NCBI GenBank assembly: GCA_964035795.1
Contig: OZ038325.1
Coordinates: 3,808,277 to 3,872,276 of the forward strand
Source of the DNA: Pterobdella sp. o SKG-2022
Lineage: Eukaryota; Annelida; Clitellata; Hirudinida; Piscicolidae
Length of the DNA: 64,000 nt
Direction: 5' to 3'
Part shown: piece after piece, positions 11,037 to 21,936 of the stretch
Position numbering within the stretch: position 1 is the first letter of the stretch
Layout: each line of letters starts with the position of its first letter
Position numbers and translations under genes: made by a program
The notes under the pieces: generated by a model
What the model saw: only the letters and a program-made list of their open reading frames with translations
Databases searched by the model: none
Told to the model about the DNA's origin: nothing

Positions 11037-11291
11037 GGGTTTGAGGGTCCTATGAGGTGACGACCTGGAGACAAGGGCCGTGAACCTAGACTTTGGGGAA
11101 AACCGACTTTCTCTCTTTTGATGGTGGTAGTGGTGTGTATGGGGTTGTATTGGTGATGGTGTATGGAGTTCTGGTGATGGTAGGAATGAAGAGTTCTCGT
11201 GTTTTCGCTTTTTCTCGTCGTGAATAGAAACTCTCCATTGGGGCTGAAACCGCGTGAAAGTGGCTTCTGTAGTCGGGCTGATAATGATTGT

Positions 11292-11490
11292 TGTTGTTGT
11301 TGAGCGCCAACTTCCAAAAACTCTTCAGACACTTCTAGGAGCGAGTACCGAAAAAAAGTTGTAGTTTTGAGTTGTTTGTGACTTTTGGTGAGCAGCGAAA
11401 AATTATAGATGATTTCTCGAAATGCTTTGTAGTTGGAAGCTGACGTGGTTTTAAACCTCTTCGGCAAGAGTGCACACCCTAACAGGAGTG
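11292..11490 (+). repeat. about 200-bp short dispersed repeat, copy 2
   Basis: This region aligns over nearly its whole length with the reverse complement of 37275-37502. Shared blocks include 'CTTCCAAA', 'GCGAGTACCGAAA', 'GAGCTGTTTGTGACTT'-like, 'CTCGAAATGCTTTG' and 'TTGGAAGCTGACGTGGTTT'. It starts with a (TTG)n run and ends near a GAT-rich run (11500-11512). It encodes nothing recognisable. Copy 1, with a target-site duplication, is described at 37275. Confidence 0.65.
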
Positions 11491-11494
11491 TCGA

Positions 11495-12530
11495 AGAAAT
11501 TATATGATGATGATGAGGTAGTTGATTTTGTTTTTCAAAAGATTTTCATTGGAACACAGTTTATGAGCACGGCGTAAAGCTCCTTTAAACACTCTTTTTC
11601 AATTTTTCGGATCTTGGTTAGAGGACAGATTGGTAGTGAGTCCAGTGATAGATTGTTTTCTATAAACCGTGGTTTGTAGTGCTTCGTTGGTTCCTTTTAT
11701 GATAAGTGTGTCAAGAAATGGTAAGGTATGATCAGCTTCGGTTTCGAAGGTAAATTATACGTTTTTATCGATTTCATTTAGAACTTTTATAAATTCAATG
11801 TGAGCATTGTTTTCCTTGCTCTTCTCCAAAATGCCAAAAGTGTCATCCAAGTATCTTTTCAGTGAGCGAGGTGCTCTTAACTTCCTTTTTCTTGCAATTT
11901 TATAGATTTATTCAAAGTGAAATTCATCCAAATGTGTGCTATGAGTAAGGTTAGGCTGATGCCAATAGGTCCTTCAATGTTGTATACTGTGTTGTCATAT
12001 ATAAAATTAGATGAAGACATGCAAAAATTTAAGAGGTGAGTGATATTATCGGTTGTAAGGCTAGTTCGTTTATGGAGATAGGTATCTTTTTTCAATTCTT
12101 TGTTGATACAGTTATGCATTTTTATAGAGGTATTGATGGGAACAGAGCTTCTGCATCAAAGCTTACCAGATATTCGTCTTTTAAAGTTATTTCTTTGAGG
12201 CTTTGGACTAATTCTATTAAATTTTTGCATGTTTAGTCACAAGCATCAACTATTGGTTTGATGAGTGGTATTGGATATGATGCATGGCTTCTTGGAGACA
12301 ACCTCGATGTGATATAAGGCTTCTTGCAGAACAGTTTTTTTTTGTTTTAGCTTTTATTAACGGATAAGCTACAAAAATCAAAAAATCTGAAATTTAAAAT
12401 TGTTTTATAGTAATTTTCTGACTATTTTTCTCTTCTAATAGTTTTTTTTAGATTTTTATTTTTAAGTTGTTTGTTTCATCTTTGATTTCTGGTTCAATAT
12501 TTTTGAACACTTCTATAAATTTTTTCGAGT
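11495..12530 (-). mobile_element. Penelope-like element, RT fragment (PLE-1)
   Basis: Read from 12530 down, PLE RT blocks appear in order: 'LVSFDAEALFPSIP' (about 12170), then 'TYLHKRTSLTTDNITHLLNF', 'FIYDNTVYNIEGPIGISLT' (12060-11930), the catalytic 'RYLDDTFGILEKSK' (about 11850) and 'FTFETEADHTLPFLDTLI' with 'TTVYRK' (about 11770-11650). It ends with 'ALRRAHKLCS'. The catalytic YLDD is intact, but frame breaks and the absence of a GIY-YIG domain mark it as dead and 3'-truncated. Confidence 0.75.
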
Positions 12531-12532
12531 TA

Positions 12533-12568
12533 GTTCTGGGCATGACTTTATACTGCACCGAGGAAAGC
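12533..12568 (+). repeat. Z3 LINE leader fragment
   Basis: A match to the start of the Z3 5' leader ('TCTGGGCATGAC', 'ACTGCACCGA'), as found complete at 32318. Only the first monomer is present. Confidence 0.5.
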
Positions 12569-12629
12569 TAATGTTTGTTTCTATTATATTGATTTCCGGC
12601 TATTTTACGTCAAAAACTGTTTTTAAAAA

Positions 12630-13235
12630 TTTTTTTGGCTTGGCTTCGCTAACGAAGCTTTCATGGAAAGGGGTTCTCACGTCTACTGCAATAGCGCTCG
12701 TGGCTGACTAGGCCAATGCGAGATAGGCAAGCGCCGCTACAGCGACTGCAGTCAAAAGTCATGTCAGGTACAACTGCTGAAGATTCATGATTTTTCCTCT
12801 TGCGGCGTTTTTCCTTCAGACTGATTTCACATGAATCCTCAAAATAGGAGGCAGCCTGGTGGATGATTTGACGCCAAGTGATCGGCAGCCAGACTACTGG
12901 CTATGGTCAATGTGGCAGGTACTGAAGGAATTTTTTAGGGAGTCTTTATAACGCCTCTTTAGTGCCCCTTTGTCACGGTGGTCAGTGGAAAATTCGCTAT
13001 ACAAAGTCATTCTAGGCAGGCAATAATCATTAATTCTGAAGATATGTGTTGCCTGCGTAGCTGTGACTTTAACAGCATGGCCTCAATACTGGTGATTTCC
13101 GTTTGTTCAAGAATTTTTACAGTTGTGACGTAGTTGCTCCATTGAATGCTGAAAATAACGTGGAAATAGCGCTGATGAAAGCGCTCTGAGTCGCAGGTTG
13201 TGACGATATGTTACCCTTGCCTCAGAGCCGTACAG
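12630..13235 (-). mobile_element. LINE C-terminal fragment, family L
   Basis: The reverse strand encodes the usual C-terminal tail of an APE LINE. A Tyr-Gly-Ser-Glu-like region ('LYGSEARVTYR', about 13230) is followed by a decayed 'RYKDSLKKFLQYLP' (about 12950) and a terminal Cys-His motif, 'FDCSRCSGACLSRIGLVSHE' (about 12770-12710). Related LINEs end with such a C2HC-like finger. G+C is higher than the flanks. Nothing upstream of the RT C-terminus is present. Confidence 0.6.
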
Positions 13236-13239
13236 TTTT

Positions 13240-13400
13240 GAGAAGTAATTTAGTACGAAAAATGCAGAAAAGTAAAGAAGATCCATGTGAATTTAGCAGT
13301 AAGCAAGTAATGGCTAAATTACTAATGTACTCTAAATGCTATTCCTGGATCCATGCTAGGTGTGCAGATTCCAAAATTTTCTGCAAAGCTAGCTAAATAT
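13240..13400 (+). pseudogene. degenerate PHD-like finger fragment
   Basis: The frame reads 'KEDPCEFSSKQVMAK', then 'YSKCYSWIHARCADSK'. The 'C-x3-W-I-H-A-R-C' core matches the PHD finger of the Z-type LINEs (compare KKWIHAWC at 5025), but the first Cys pair is damaged. It is probably a LINE remnant. A host PHD exon is less likely because no splice sites or further pairs are evident. Confidence 0.35.
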
Positions 13401-13689
13401 TTTTGGAAGAATAAATTGGAGCAAGCCAGAAATCATAAAGACAATGGCAGATACTAATGTTTTCTCTCCAAAAGAAACTACTGACAAGAGAAAGTTTGGA
13501 AATAAGAAAAAATAATTCGCTAAAAAACGGTTATAATGATCCTCAATTGCACGTAGACGCAAAAGCCTGGGATCCCTTACTCAAAAAACTTCACAAAAAA
13601 GTAAAAAAAAAAATAAACCACGATACTGTTTGAAGGAGGGGACACGGAGATTAATTTCTCTGCAAAGAAATGAAAATTTTATTAATCTT

Positions 13690-13835
13690 CTTTAGGCAAA
13701 GTAAATAAAATATTAATAACAAAGCTTTTCGTTAACATTATCAAGTACGTTAAAATTGATAATGTTACTTTGTTAACGAAAAGCTTTGTATTTAATAAAA
13801 TTACCTTTAGTGTTCAAATAATTTTCAAAAAATTT
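13690..13835. repeat. palindromic miniature element
   Basis: Two arms face each other. 13719-13737 reads 'ACAAAGCTTTTCGTTAAC' and 13771-13789 reads its reverse complement 'GTTAACGAAAAGCTTTGT'. Between them 'ATTATCAA' and 'TTGATAAT' also pair. The outer parts (TTTATTAA-type) pair loosely. The core 'GAAAAGCTTYGT' is shared with elements at 28907, 40310, 45423, 56049, 56669 and 57634. Confidence 0.65.
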
Positions 13836-14060
13836 TATTCTTTGAACTCTAAAGCATATCTAAATTCCATTATTTTTAAAAAATAATCTTTTTAACTTTA
13901 GATTACGTAATTACATAGACAGTTATAAAATTAACATTGAAATAATGGTATTGAAAAATAAGTTGTTTCTAAATTAGTTAATAACCAAATTTTGTTACTT
14001 ATAGTCTTTGTTTAAACTGCTTCATAACCATAGTTACTAAATAACTTCTTTCGCTAATGT

Positions 14061-14115
14061 TTTATGATAGGGCTAAACTTATAGCGACTTTTTGCTCAAT
14101 AAATGTACGAAATTT
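14061..14115 (+). repeat. short dispersed repeat, copy 2 of 3
   Basis: 'TTTATGATAGGGCTAAACTT' followed by a T-rich run and 'AATAAATGTACGAA'. It is nearly the same order as at 57421-57480. Confidence 0.45.
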
Positions 14116-14724
14116 TTCCCATAAATTGACGTTGAAAACTGTAAATATTTTATATGTTTGAAATGTAAAAGTAGCTCAGACTTTATCACACAATGTGTAG
14201 AAGCTTTATTATATAGTAATGAGAAAGTATTGGGAAGTAAAGTAGATTCTATCGGGAATTGCGAGGCAACGATAATTGCAAAAATGAGTAAATACTGAGT
14301 GAAATTTTGAAAATGTAACATCATTTTATTATCTGAAAGTTTTTTTCTTCAAATAAAAGGTCAAGCTTATGGAAGTTGTGTGAGATCAACAGTGGTATAT
14401 AGAAGGGAGATTTGATGGTTTTGAAAAAATAAGTTGGATATTCTGAAAAAAAAACAGAATTAGGTATAATGAAGAGATTTCAGAAAATAAATTCATCAGA
14501 TAGCTTAAAAAGTGAATATTTAGTTGATAGGCTAAATTCAAAAGAAATGTCAGAGACATTGGCTAAAGCTATCGGTGGGTAGGCTGAAAGTTGACTGAAG
14601 AAAAATAGTGTCAAAAATCATTTAAATTGTTTTGAAAAAATGATGTTTTTGATAAAAGCATATGGAGAATAGAAATATAAAAAAAAACAAAAATTGTTTT
14701 GTGAAATGAGTTTGCTTATTTAAA
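14116..14724. other. AT-rich stretch, no gene seen
   Basis: Short chance ORFs only. I recognise no protein or repeat here. Confidence 0.4.
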
Positions 14725-14835
14725 AAAATCTATTGACTCGTTCAAACCCATCAATTTCTTTTTCAATGTGTCCATTAAAGTTTTTCAAGCAAATCAAACC
14801 TTCATTTTTATTTTCTACATCTCATAGCCATACCA
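14725..14835 (-). mobile_element. Z2 LINE endonuclease fragment
   Basis: The reverse strand reads 'GLICLKNFNGHIEKEIDG' followed by 'FERVN'. This matches 'LICLGYFNGYIGTKVDGFEG' of the Z2 copy at 3270, at both protein and DNA level. It is a short isolated piece. Confidence 0.5.
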
Positions 14836-15059
14836 TTTGTTTACTGCAAAATCCACATAGATCCAATTTTTTATTCCGTACTCTTTTTCTGAACCACTTA
14901 TCAAGATTTCAATCTTCGAAAGTATAACTCATATTCGAATGCTCTCCTTCTCGAACTTTTTATCCAAAACATAAATTTATGTTATAACATCAATGTTTTG
15001 AAAATAGTAATCAAAGAAAAATATATTTTTAATGGATCAAAACCTTGGCTGACATCAAA

Positions 15060-15205
15060 AACTCGAGGCTTAACTTCATTATCCTTGTTCAGTACTACCT
15101 AAACCATCTTTGATTCTCACTGGCCACTACTTTTTTTTCACCTTATCAAAAGCTTTTTATAGGTCAAAATAAAAGAATTTTTCTTTTATCTCTATAGTCT
15201 CTTTT
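15060..15205 (-). mobile_element. possible LINE RT motif A fragment
   Basis: The reverse strand carries decayed pieces resembling 'LKRDYRDKRKILLF' and a KAFDKV-like run, as in Z-type RT motif A. The frame is broken and the match is weak. Confidence 0.3.
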
Positions 15206-16332
15206 TAAAACAAATAAGGTTTTTGTTGTGAACATAATAAATTCGAACAGTGATTATGTTTAAGTAACTGTGTTTTTTTTATTCTTAAACCTGTGAAAAG
15301 TTTTCATGTTCCAATAATTTCATTTTTCTGTACGAATTGCAATCTCTCACGTCTTCTTTAATTCTTTAGTGAAATTTTGACGTTAAATTTTTATGTTGAG
15401 TATATTTTGACGTAACTTTTCTATACCTCAATTCAAACTTGTCCACCTTGAAACCCAAAAAAATTTCATTTTTTGTCATTTTTACGACTGCAGTTACACA
15501 TTATTCATAGCTTTACCTATCCTCCAAAAAGTAGTGCTTCTATTAGTTTGTTTTACAATTAGGCTAATCGATAACCTGTATTATACACCTATTCATATCA
15601 GTTAAATTGCTTATCAATTCAAATATGTATACAAACACCGTCAGAAACACATAAAGTCAATGTAGTTTGGAGTACTGATGTTTCCCGGTCAAAAAAATCA
15701 CAATCGTGTGCTATTGAAGCTCTGCGGGACATTTTTTTGGTTTTGTATATATATAATCGATTAATCAAAAAAATTGAAGTGATAAAACATTATTCTTTTT
15801 AAAAAGATGAAAATAATGTAGTTTTTCTTCTTTTTGTCTAAAACAAAAATTGTAGGTCAACAAGCCATGTGAAATAAAGCCCCATAGAAACTTTTTATTC
15901 TCTTCCTTAAAACGCTGTTAAGCAGACTTTGTCAAATATGACCGCAATTAAATTAACCATTTTTTTGATTGTTTAAACTCGTTTTAACCAAATAGGCAAA
16001 ATGACGTCAACCCTCATAAATAGAGAAAATACCCCCTTGACGATAAAGCTACCTGAGAGGTCTTATCCTTGATCAAGATCTTGCCTCGTCTGAAAAATTT
16101 TGATAAGAAAAGCTATTCAACACGTATGTAAATCCGACCAGGTGTATAAGTTGTCATAAGTACTAGCGGGGCTGAGTAAAAATGCCAAAAAAATCACAGT
16201 TTTTTTTTTTTTTTTTCTTACCCCGAGCACCCTAGTTTTGTTGATGCCCAATGGCTGATTGACTGGAGGAAAGAAAATCAGAAAATTTAAAGACAAGAGG
16301 ATCTTGAGATTCATTCCAATGATATAGTAGTA
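15206..16332. other. AT-rich stretch, no gene seen
   Basis: No supported coding sequence. It includes a T16-type homopolymer at about 16200-16216 and short AT microsatellite runs. Confidence 0.4.
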
Positions 16333-16700
16333 CTATGTACTAAAATGGATAATTGGAAAGCGCCCGAAAAAGATAGTGATCAAGGATATTGGATTAAAAA
16401 ACTAACTAGTATGCATAAAAGAATTGCCCAACAGCTGAACAATTTAGTGAAAGGCGAAAAAATTATACCTGAATGGATGACATATGGTCGAACAGTACTA
16501 TGTCAAAAAGACCCAGCAAAAGGCAAAACAATTGGAAACTATAGGCCTATTACATGCCTGCCAGTTATGTGGAAACTGATCAAGAGAATAATTGCAGACA
16601 AAATGTATGAACATTTAGTTGATTGTAATCTTATGCCAGAAAAACAAAAAGGAATTACGCATGCATGCAGAGGCGCTAAAGACCAATTGCTTATAATTGT
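16333..16700 (+). mobile_element. R2-like LINE RT fragment, family C1
   Basis: An open stretch encodes RT fingers: 'NWKAPEKDSDQGYWIKKL', 'IIPEWMTYGRTVLCQKDPAK', 'NYRPITCLPVMWKL' and 'KQKGITHACRGAKDQLLI'. This RT type (NWKxPGxD, TxGRTxLxxK, NYRPITCLP, GxKDQLL) belongs to the R2/R4-like part of the LINE tree (family assignment from memory). It ends abruptly at about 16700, where a reversed copy of a related element begins. Confidence 0.7.
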
Positions 16701-18482
16701 TAAGTTCAGTTTTCATTATAGATCTTATTCGTTTTAGGCATTCTTTTCTTATTTTTTCTTTCATTTTTGAATGCTCTATGCCATCTCCTTCATCCATTCC
16801 TAAATATTTATACGCTTCACCTGGTTCTAGGTCTTTTATCGTAGTATTTATATCAAGCTAGACGTTTTGCCATGTGGTAAGCTTTCCTTTGATGAAGGTT
16901 GCTTTGACACACTTTTCAAGTCCAAAATCCATGTTGATATCATCACTGAATTTCTTAACAGTGTTGAGGATGCCAGTTTGTTCATTGTCATTTTTTGCAA
17001 ATGTTTTCAGATCATCCATATATAGCAGATGGTTGACCTTTTTTTCCAGCTTTTGTTTCATAACTATACCCAGTTTCGTTGAGGAGTGTTGACAGTGGAG
17101 CTAGAGCAAGGCAAAACAGAAGTGGGGATAGTGAGTCGCCTTGAAAGATTTCTCTTTTAATGTTGAACTCTCTAGATTCGAGTTTGCCTTCTTGGTGATA
17201 CAAAATCACAAAGGTTTTTCTTTTTTCCATGCTTTCTTTCAGGAAATTGATAGCTATTGGAAAGATTTTGTACATTTTGAGACATTTGATTATTCAATCA
17301 TGTGGTATAGAATCGAATGCTTTTTTGTAATCTATCCATGCTGTACTCAAATTTTTTCTTTTTTTTTGCTTCTTTAAGGATGGCTTTATTGATAAGAAGC
17401 TGGTCTTTACATCCATAGCTACCTTTTTGGTACCCTTTTTGTTCGATAGGCAGCATGTTTTCTGAGGTAAGATGGTGGTGTATTCTATTTTTTATAATCG
17501 ATGTTATTATTTTATAAAACGTGAGAAGACAAGTAATTGGTCGATAATTTTTTGGGTTGTTAGTTTCTTCTAATTTAGTTATTAAAATGGTTTTTCCCGT
17601 TGTAAGCCAGGTAGGACAAAGTTCTGGATTCAGTAAGCATTCTTTGATCGCTTCGGTTATTGGTTCGTGCAACGATGTGAAACTTGATTCAGAAGTTGGC
17701 TACTTTGTCAATGCCAGGTTCTTTCCAGTTTGTTGTTTTTTGGATGTTATATTTTACTTCTTCGATAGTTATATCTTCCCATACTTGTTGTTGTTTTTCT
17801 CCATTATTTCCTTCCACTTTTTTAACCCATTCTGATTTTTTATTATAATATTTTGGTTCTTCCTATATACTACACCAAAAGTTTTCTAGCTCCGGTAGGT
17901 TCGGGGTTTTTTCTACTTTTATTATTTTTGCACTCAGTTTTCTGTAAAACTTTTTTGCATTTTCTTTAATATCTTATTGTGCATAAAAAATTTTTTTCGT
18001 TTATTGAACCTTCTAAGTCTTTGTGCTTTTATTTTTATTTTTTGTTTTAAATTTTCTATAATGATAGGTACGTTTGTCAAATAATTTATATTATGTCTCT
18101 TAAATAACTGTTGTTTTCTTTTTATTTTTGAATATTTATCATTTTTTATTTTTGTCAGAATAGCTAAGTCATGTCGCAAACAACTGATTTCCTTTTCAAG
18201 TTTTCAATGCCAATAAGGCTTTGATTTTTATTTAAATCTGTCTTTTCTTCAATTTTGATTTTCAAGGAATCAATTATAACCCAGCTAGTTGCATACATCA
18301 AATGGTTAATATTTGTGAGCGACAAGTTTAGGGGTAATTTAGCTATCAATTGATGAATTGCTTCATTCACTAATGTTAAGATTAGTTTAGTTTTTTGGTC
18401 AGATATTTTATTATTATTGTTTTCATTATTATTATTATTATTATTCTTATTATTATTATTACCTTTCAAAGTTCTCTCTTCG
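16700..18482 (-). mobile_element. R2-like LINE, family C2 (broken)
   Basis: From 18482 down there is a low-complexity Asn-rich start, then a conserved basic block ('LRRFNKRKKFFMHNKILKK', 18040-17950). RT fingers follow ('NWKEPGIDKV'; 'PTWLTTGKTILITKLE', 'NYRPITCLLTFYKI', 'EQKGYQKGSYGCKDQLLI', 17640-17380), then 'GDSLSPLLFCLALAPLS' and the catalytic 'HLLYMDDLKTFAKND' (about 17010). It ends with 'LEKCVKATFIKGKL' and 'DEGDGIEHSKMKEKIRKECL'. YMDD is intact. It differs too much from C1 to be the same insertion. Confidence 0.75.
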
Positions 18483-18484
18483 AT

Positions 18485-20195
18485 TCGCTTTTACCTCAGA
18501 TCAAACATCGGGTTGCTACCAGCCTCTATTGCAATAGATTCTTTGTGATGGTGATAGCGCCCCAAGTGGGCTTGATTCCCTTGAACTCTGCTTGTACTGT
18601 CTGACGCCAGGTTGTTTTAAAGGCAGCTTCGTTTTTTTTTCACTGGTGTCTATTAAAGAGCTGTTCTGACTATAGAACTTTCTTTTCTTATCAAGATACG
18701 GTCAATTTATCGCCATCGTCTTGTCATGATGATAATAGCCATGTCTTCTTGGTGACAAAAGGAAAAAAGATCATTGTTCAAGATGGTATCAAACCAGCAG
18801 ATTTTCAAAATGCTTCGTAAACTTCGAGTATGAAAAGTTAAGTTTGTTGATATCTTGCTCTGTCACTTTCTAAAACTCAGATCCGTACAGAAGCACAGGC
18901 AGAATACAGGTCTTGTACAGCTTGATCTTGGTGTTAACAGTCTACAGAGAAAACTTCCATACAGTCGTCATGCTCCCAAAAACGTTTTTTGCTTTTTTGA
19001 GCCTACTTTTAATATTCTTCCCCACACCACCATCTATACTCAAAATGCTATTAAGATATGTACTAACTATGTATTATCTGTACTACAGACTCTGTTTGTC
19101 AAGATGCACTGGAGATGGTAATAGTATGTTGATAATCATAATTTCAGTTTTCTTCTGGCTGCTCTTGAGTCCAACTTGCTGGTCTATAGAAAATAGTTTG
19201 TCCGTCTTATCCTGCATGCGACGATGTGTGCGGGAGATTAGGGCTAGATCATCTACAAAATTGGGGCCATTTAATGTTAACCTTGTTTTTTGGCTTCTTT
19301 GTTTTGTTGGCTAAGCCTATCTTGCAACCTCTGTGACTAAGCATCTGTCAACTTCTTTTTCAGAGTACTTTTGGCATTGACTGATTCTCATGCTTCTTGT
19401 TTAACCAACTCTTTCGCTTTGTTTCTTACTTTTGGTTTTAAACAAACTTCACAGCTTTTCGTGAATGCAGATACATTTTGTCGACTATTGCTGTTTGCTT
19501 CAGCATCTGCAGAGTTTAAAATCAGTTTTTCATTTGAATAGTAAAAAATTGATTTTGCTCTTTTGAAGTTTATTTATATCAAAGCGTTTTGGTTTGTGGA
19601 TCTTATTTTTCGTACTTTTTAGTTTGAGTTGAATCAGAGTAACTCCAAGATAGTCACTACTGACGTCTGTACCTCTCCTCACTTTGACGTCTATAAATGA
19701 CCGCCTCCATGTTCTATTGATTAGTAGATGATCGATCTGGTTCTTATTTGTATTATTGGCGAGTACCAAGTGAGCTTGTGAATGTCTCGGCGAGGGAACA
19801 GAATGCCTCCCACTGTCAGCTTGTTAGTGTAGCAGAATTCTAGCAGCTTAACACCGTTTTCATTCATGAGATCACATTCATGCTTTTCCATGACTTCATT
19901 TCTTGAGTTATCACTTCCGAATTTCGAATTTTGGTCACCCATGACAACTAGCATGTCGTGCCAAGAGGCTATTTCCACTTCCAACTGTAGCTGTTTGTAG
20001 AATAAGTCTTTGACCTCATCCTCTTTGTCATTAGTCGGACTGTAGCATTGCAGGATAGCCATGTTAACATGGTTTCCCCTCATTCTAACCTCAATCAGCC
20101 CGCTACTCACAGATTTCCACAAGTATTTGCATTTGCCTTTTTGCACTTGTGGATATTTTAATTTTTCGAATGCCTGTCCATCTGCTTTCACTTAC
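18485..20195 (-). mobile_element. APE-type LINE, family D, internally deleted
   Basis: Read from 20195 down, the endonuclease is well kept: 'LQCYSPTNDKEDEVKDLFY', 'MLVVMGDQNSKFGSDNS', 'LTVGGILFPRRDIHKLTWYS' and 'NQIDHLLINRTWRRSFIDVK' with 'SSDYLGVTLI' (His of SDH changed to Tyr). After a short connector the sequence jumps to the RT catalytic region ('FVDDLALISRTHRRMQDK', about 19260). It ends with 'WRQTVQAEFKGIKPTWGAI' (about 18600). The RT fingers and motif A are missing, so this is a deletion derivative. Confidence 0.7.
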
Positions 20196-20196
20196 A

Positions 20197-20765
20197 CCTA
20201 AAATAGACAGTTTGTATTTTTTTATCAGATATTCATCCTACAAGAAACTAACTTCAACTTATCACCCCACGCATGAACCCACTTCATACATGTCTTGCTT
20301 TTTACACAACTTACTTAAGCCCTTTTCCCACACACACACCACATGGATCAATCTTAGCCAAGAAAACAACCTTACAGAGCCCGTGTTTTTGCTTCTTTGT
20401 ACATGGACCTTGCTGCTTGAACCAACCTTTCCGGGACCAACTTCTTTCTCAGCGCCTATTCAATCACCTTCCTTGGCACCAGATCGAAAGCTTTCTCCAA
20501 ATCAACAAAACAGATAAAAGCTTCCTATTCTTCTCAAAGTTAGCTTTCCTGCATTCTCCTAAGAATAAAAATAGCGTCCACTGTGCTTCTGCCAGACATA
20601 AAACCAAATTGTATTTGGTCAACTTTCAATAACCTTCTCAATCTAATCTCCAACAACCTTTCCACCACTTTTATACCCTGCTCTGAAAGCTTTACACCTT
20701 GATAGCTAGCACTGTCCATAACGCTACCTTATATTAAATTTTTGGTGATACTATCCATTTGGCTG
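20197..20765 (-). mobile_element. Z2 LINE fragment, internally deleted
   Basis: The reverse strand shows RT fingers and motif A ('YQGVKLSEQGIKVVERLL', 'VDQIQFGFMSGRSTVDAIF', 'FICFVDLEKAF', 'VIEALRKKLVPERLVQA'). It then jumps, without the YADD region, to the PHD finger ('SKTCMKWVHAW', 20300-20220). It has the same orientation as, and abuts, the D-family endonuclease at 20195. Confidence 0.7.
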
Positions 20766-21071
20766 TTATATTTGCATGAATAAAATTTATTCACAGGTTA
20801 TAAAATTTAATTTGAAGAAACCTCGGCAAAAGTTTGAGAGAAAATATGAAATGATCGTTAGATTGAATAACTGCTGCTCTGAAATTAAATATTAAAACAT
20901 AAATCTTAGATGAAAAATGATGCTGGAAAAGTAAATGAATAAAAATAAATGTGCTGAAAGCTGGAATTAGGCTTTAAGTTATTGAAAAAATTTTGATAGT
21001 ATGTCAGAGTTATACAATGTTTCACCTGAATTAAATTGAAGAAGAAGAAATTGAGTTAAACAACGCTTACG
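20766..21071. other. no gene seen
   Basis: AT-rich unassigned sequence between LINE remnants. Confidence 0.4.
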
Positions 21072-21205
21072 GTCTTGGGCATGACGTTAGACTGCATTAA
21101 ACCAAAATTTAAGGCTGCTTTTCTGTTATGACCTAGATAACAGTAAACCGGTAGCAATCATCGAAAAAGTGATATTCAGGTAATTTTGTTACTTGGCTTG
21201 GCGAA
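21072..21205 (+). repeat. solo Z3 LINE 5' leader fragment
   Basis: 'GGTCTTGGGCATGACGTTAG' followed by 'GGCTGCTTTTCTGTTATGAC' and 'CTTGGCTTGGCGA' in the same order as the Z3 leader at 32318-32510. No LINE coding region follows. Confidence 0.65.
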
Positions 21206-21740
21206 TGATCATTCTTCTGATTTCCATTAAAAGCTCACAGTCGTGGTTCAACTGGTGAAGTTCAAAATAAAAAGTTATAAAGACGAAAATGATTAGAACG
21301 TAACTGAATTAAACAAATAACTAACGGTCTGAATATGTAAAAAACATCATCATCATAATAAAATTATTGACTTTATTAAATAGGAGCATTTCTTTCAACA
21401 AGAAGATATGGAGCACTAACGAGTGCACTAGGAATCGATCGTGAATGCTTGAAACCGCCTATCAAGCACTAAAAACAAAAGATAAAAACGAACAGCAAAC
21501 AATTTATCTGAGGAACTATAGCTAATATGATTCAAATCTTATCCATAAATATTGCACTGCAAGATAAGCAATCCAAAATTCATATGCTATGAATTTATTA
21601 TATATTTAAGAACTCTAAAATTGATTTGTTTTAAATATTTGAATAAACGTTTTCATAAATAGGATAATAAATTCATAATCTTGAAATTAATAAACTTAAA
21701 ACCAACACGATCATGCCTCGAAAGATGTCCCTCATCTTGC
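21206..21740. other. no gene seen
   Basis: AT-rich sequence, with a CATCATCATCATAATAA simple run near 21345 that may be a reversed LINE tail. Confidence 0.35.
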
Positions 21741-21936
21741 CTGTCTTGTAAGGAAGGATTGCGGTTGAAAGAAGAAAAGTCGATGATTGAGATGTTAATA
21801 CGTTGGCCTGGCAAGGCAGTGAGAACCCATTTGCGGTGGGAACGATGGGGGCACGAGTCTTCTTGTATGGGGAATGTCGCCTGCGTTTCATGCAGGTGCT
21901 CGGAGGCGCTGGAACATTCGTGGGTGATGTCGACCA
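21741..21936 (-). CDS. putative host exon with CUB-like sequence
   Basis: A 250-base island with about 50% G+C lies in DNA of about 30% G+C. On the minus strand it opens with a strong acceptor (a T8 tract then CAG, ending at 21937). The frame then encodes 'HECSSASEHLHETQATF', 'CPHRSHRKWVLTALPGQRIN' and 'ISIIDFSSFNRN'. The pattern 'KWVLTALPGQRINISIIDFS' resembles the middle of a CUB domain (C-x-W-x-I-x-A-P-x-G-x-x-I-x-L-x-F-x-x-F), an extracellular module. A GC-type donor (CAG then GCAAG, at 21741/21740) is one possible end, though the frame stays open to 21653. A second frame is also open here, so the protein call is tentative. Confidence 0.4.

Larger units (their letters stand above)
7166..11282 (-). 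mobile_element. I/Ingi-like LINE, family F, near full length (broken)
   Basis: Read from 11282 downward, the element encodes a basic N-terminal region, a 2A-like motif, a PHD finger and a second Cys-rich finger (10720-11040). The APE endonuclease follows (10480 to 9720: 'ILQRNANGINRESQIL', 'VDVIAIEETCLLP', 'ICADLNAHNEIWDKH'), then the RT (9320 to 8000), RNase H (about 7860-7620: 'CGITGNELADAQTKKG') and a C-terminal 'LGRLRSGHHSKLKYWL' block (7465-7420) with a Cys-rich end. RNase H plus APE places it in the I superfamily. The RT catalytic FADD is changed to FANN (about 8525), and stops and shifts are frequent. Its 3' end meets the GAT tail of the preceding LINE tail to tail. Confidence 0.8.

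Noticed and set aside
16333..18482. One R2-like LINE with a 5' inversion (twin priming)
   Set aside because: Both orientations contain the same RT finger blocks with clearly different residues, so they are two elements.
20149..20632. Plus-strand ORFs of 119-122 codons
   Set aside because: They are shadows of a reversed Z2 RT and PHD fragment.
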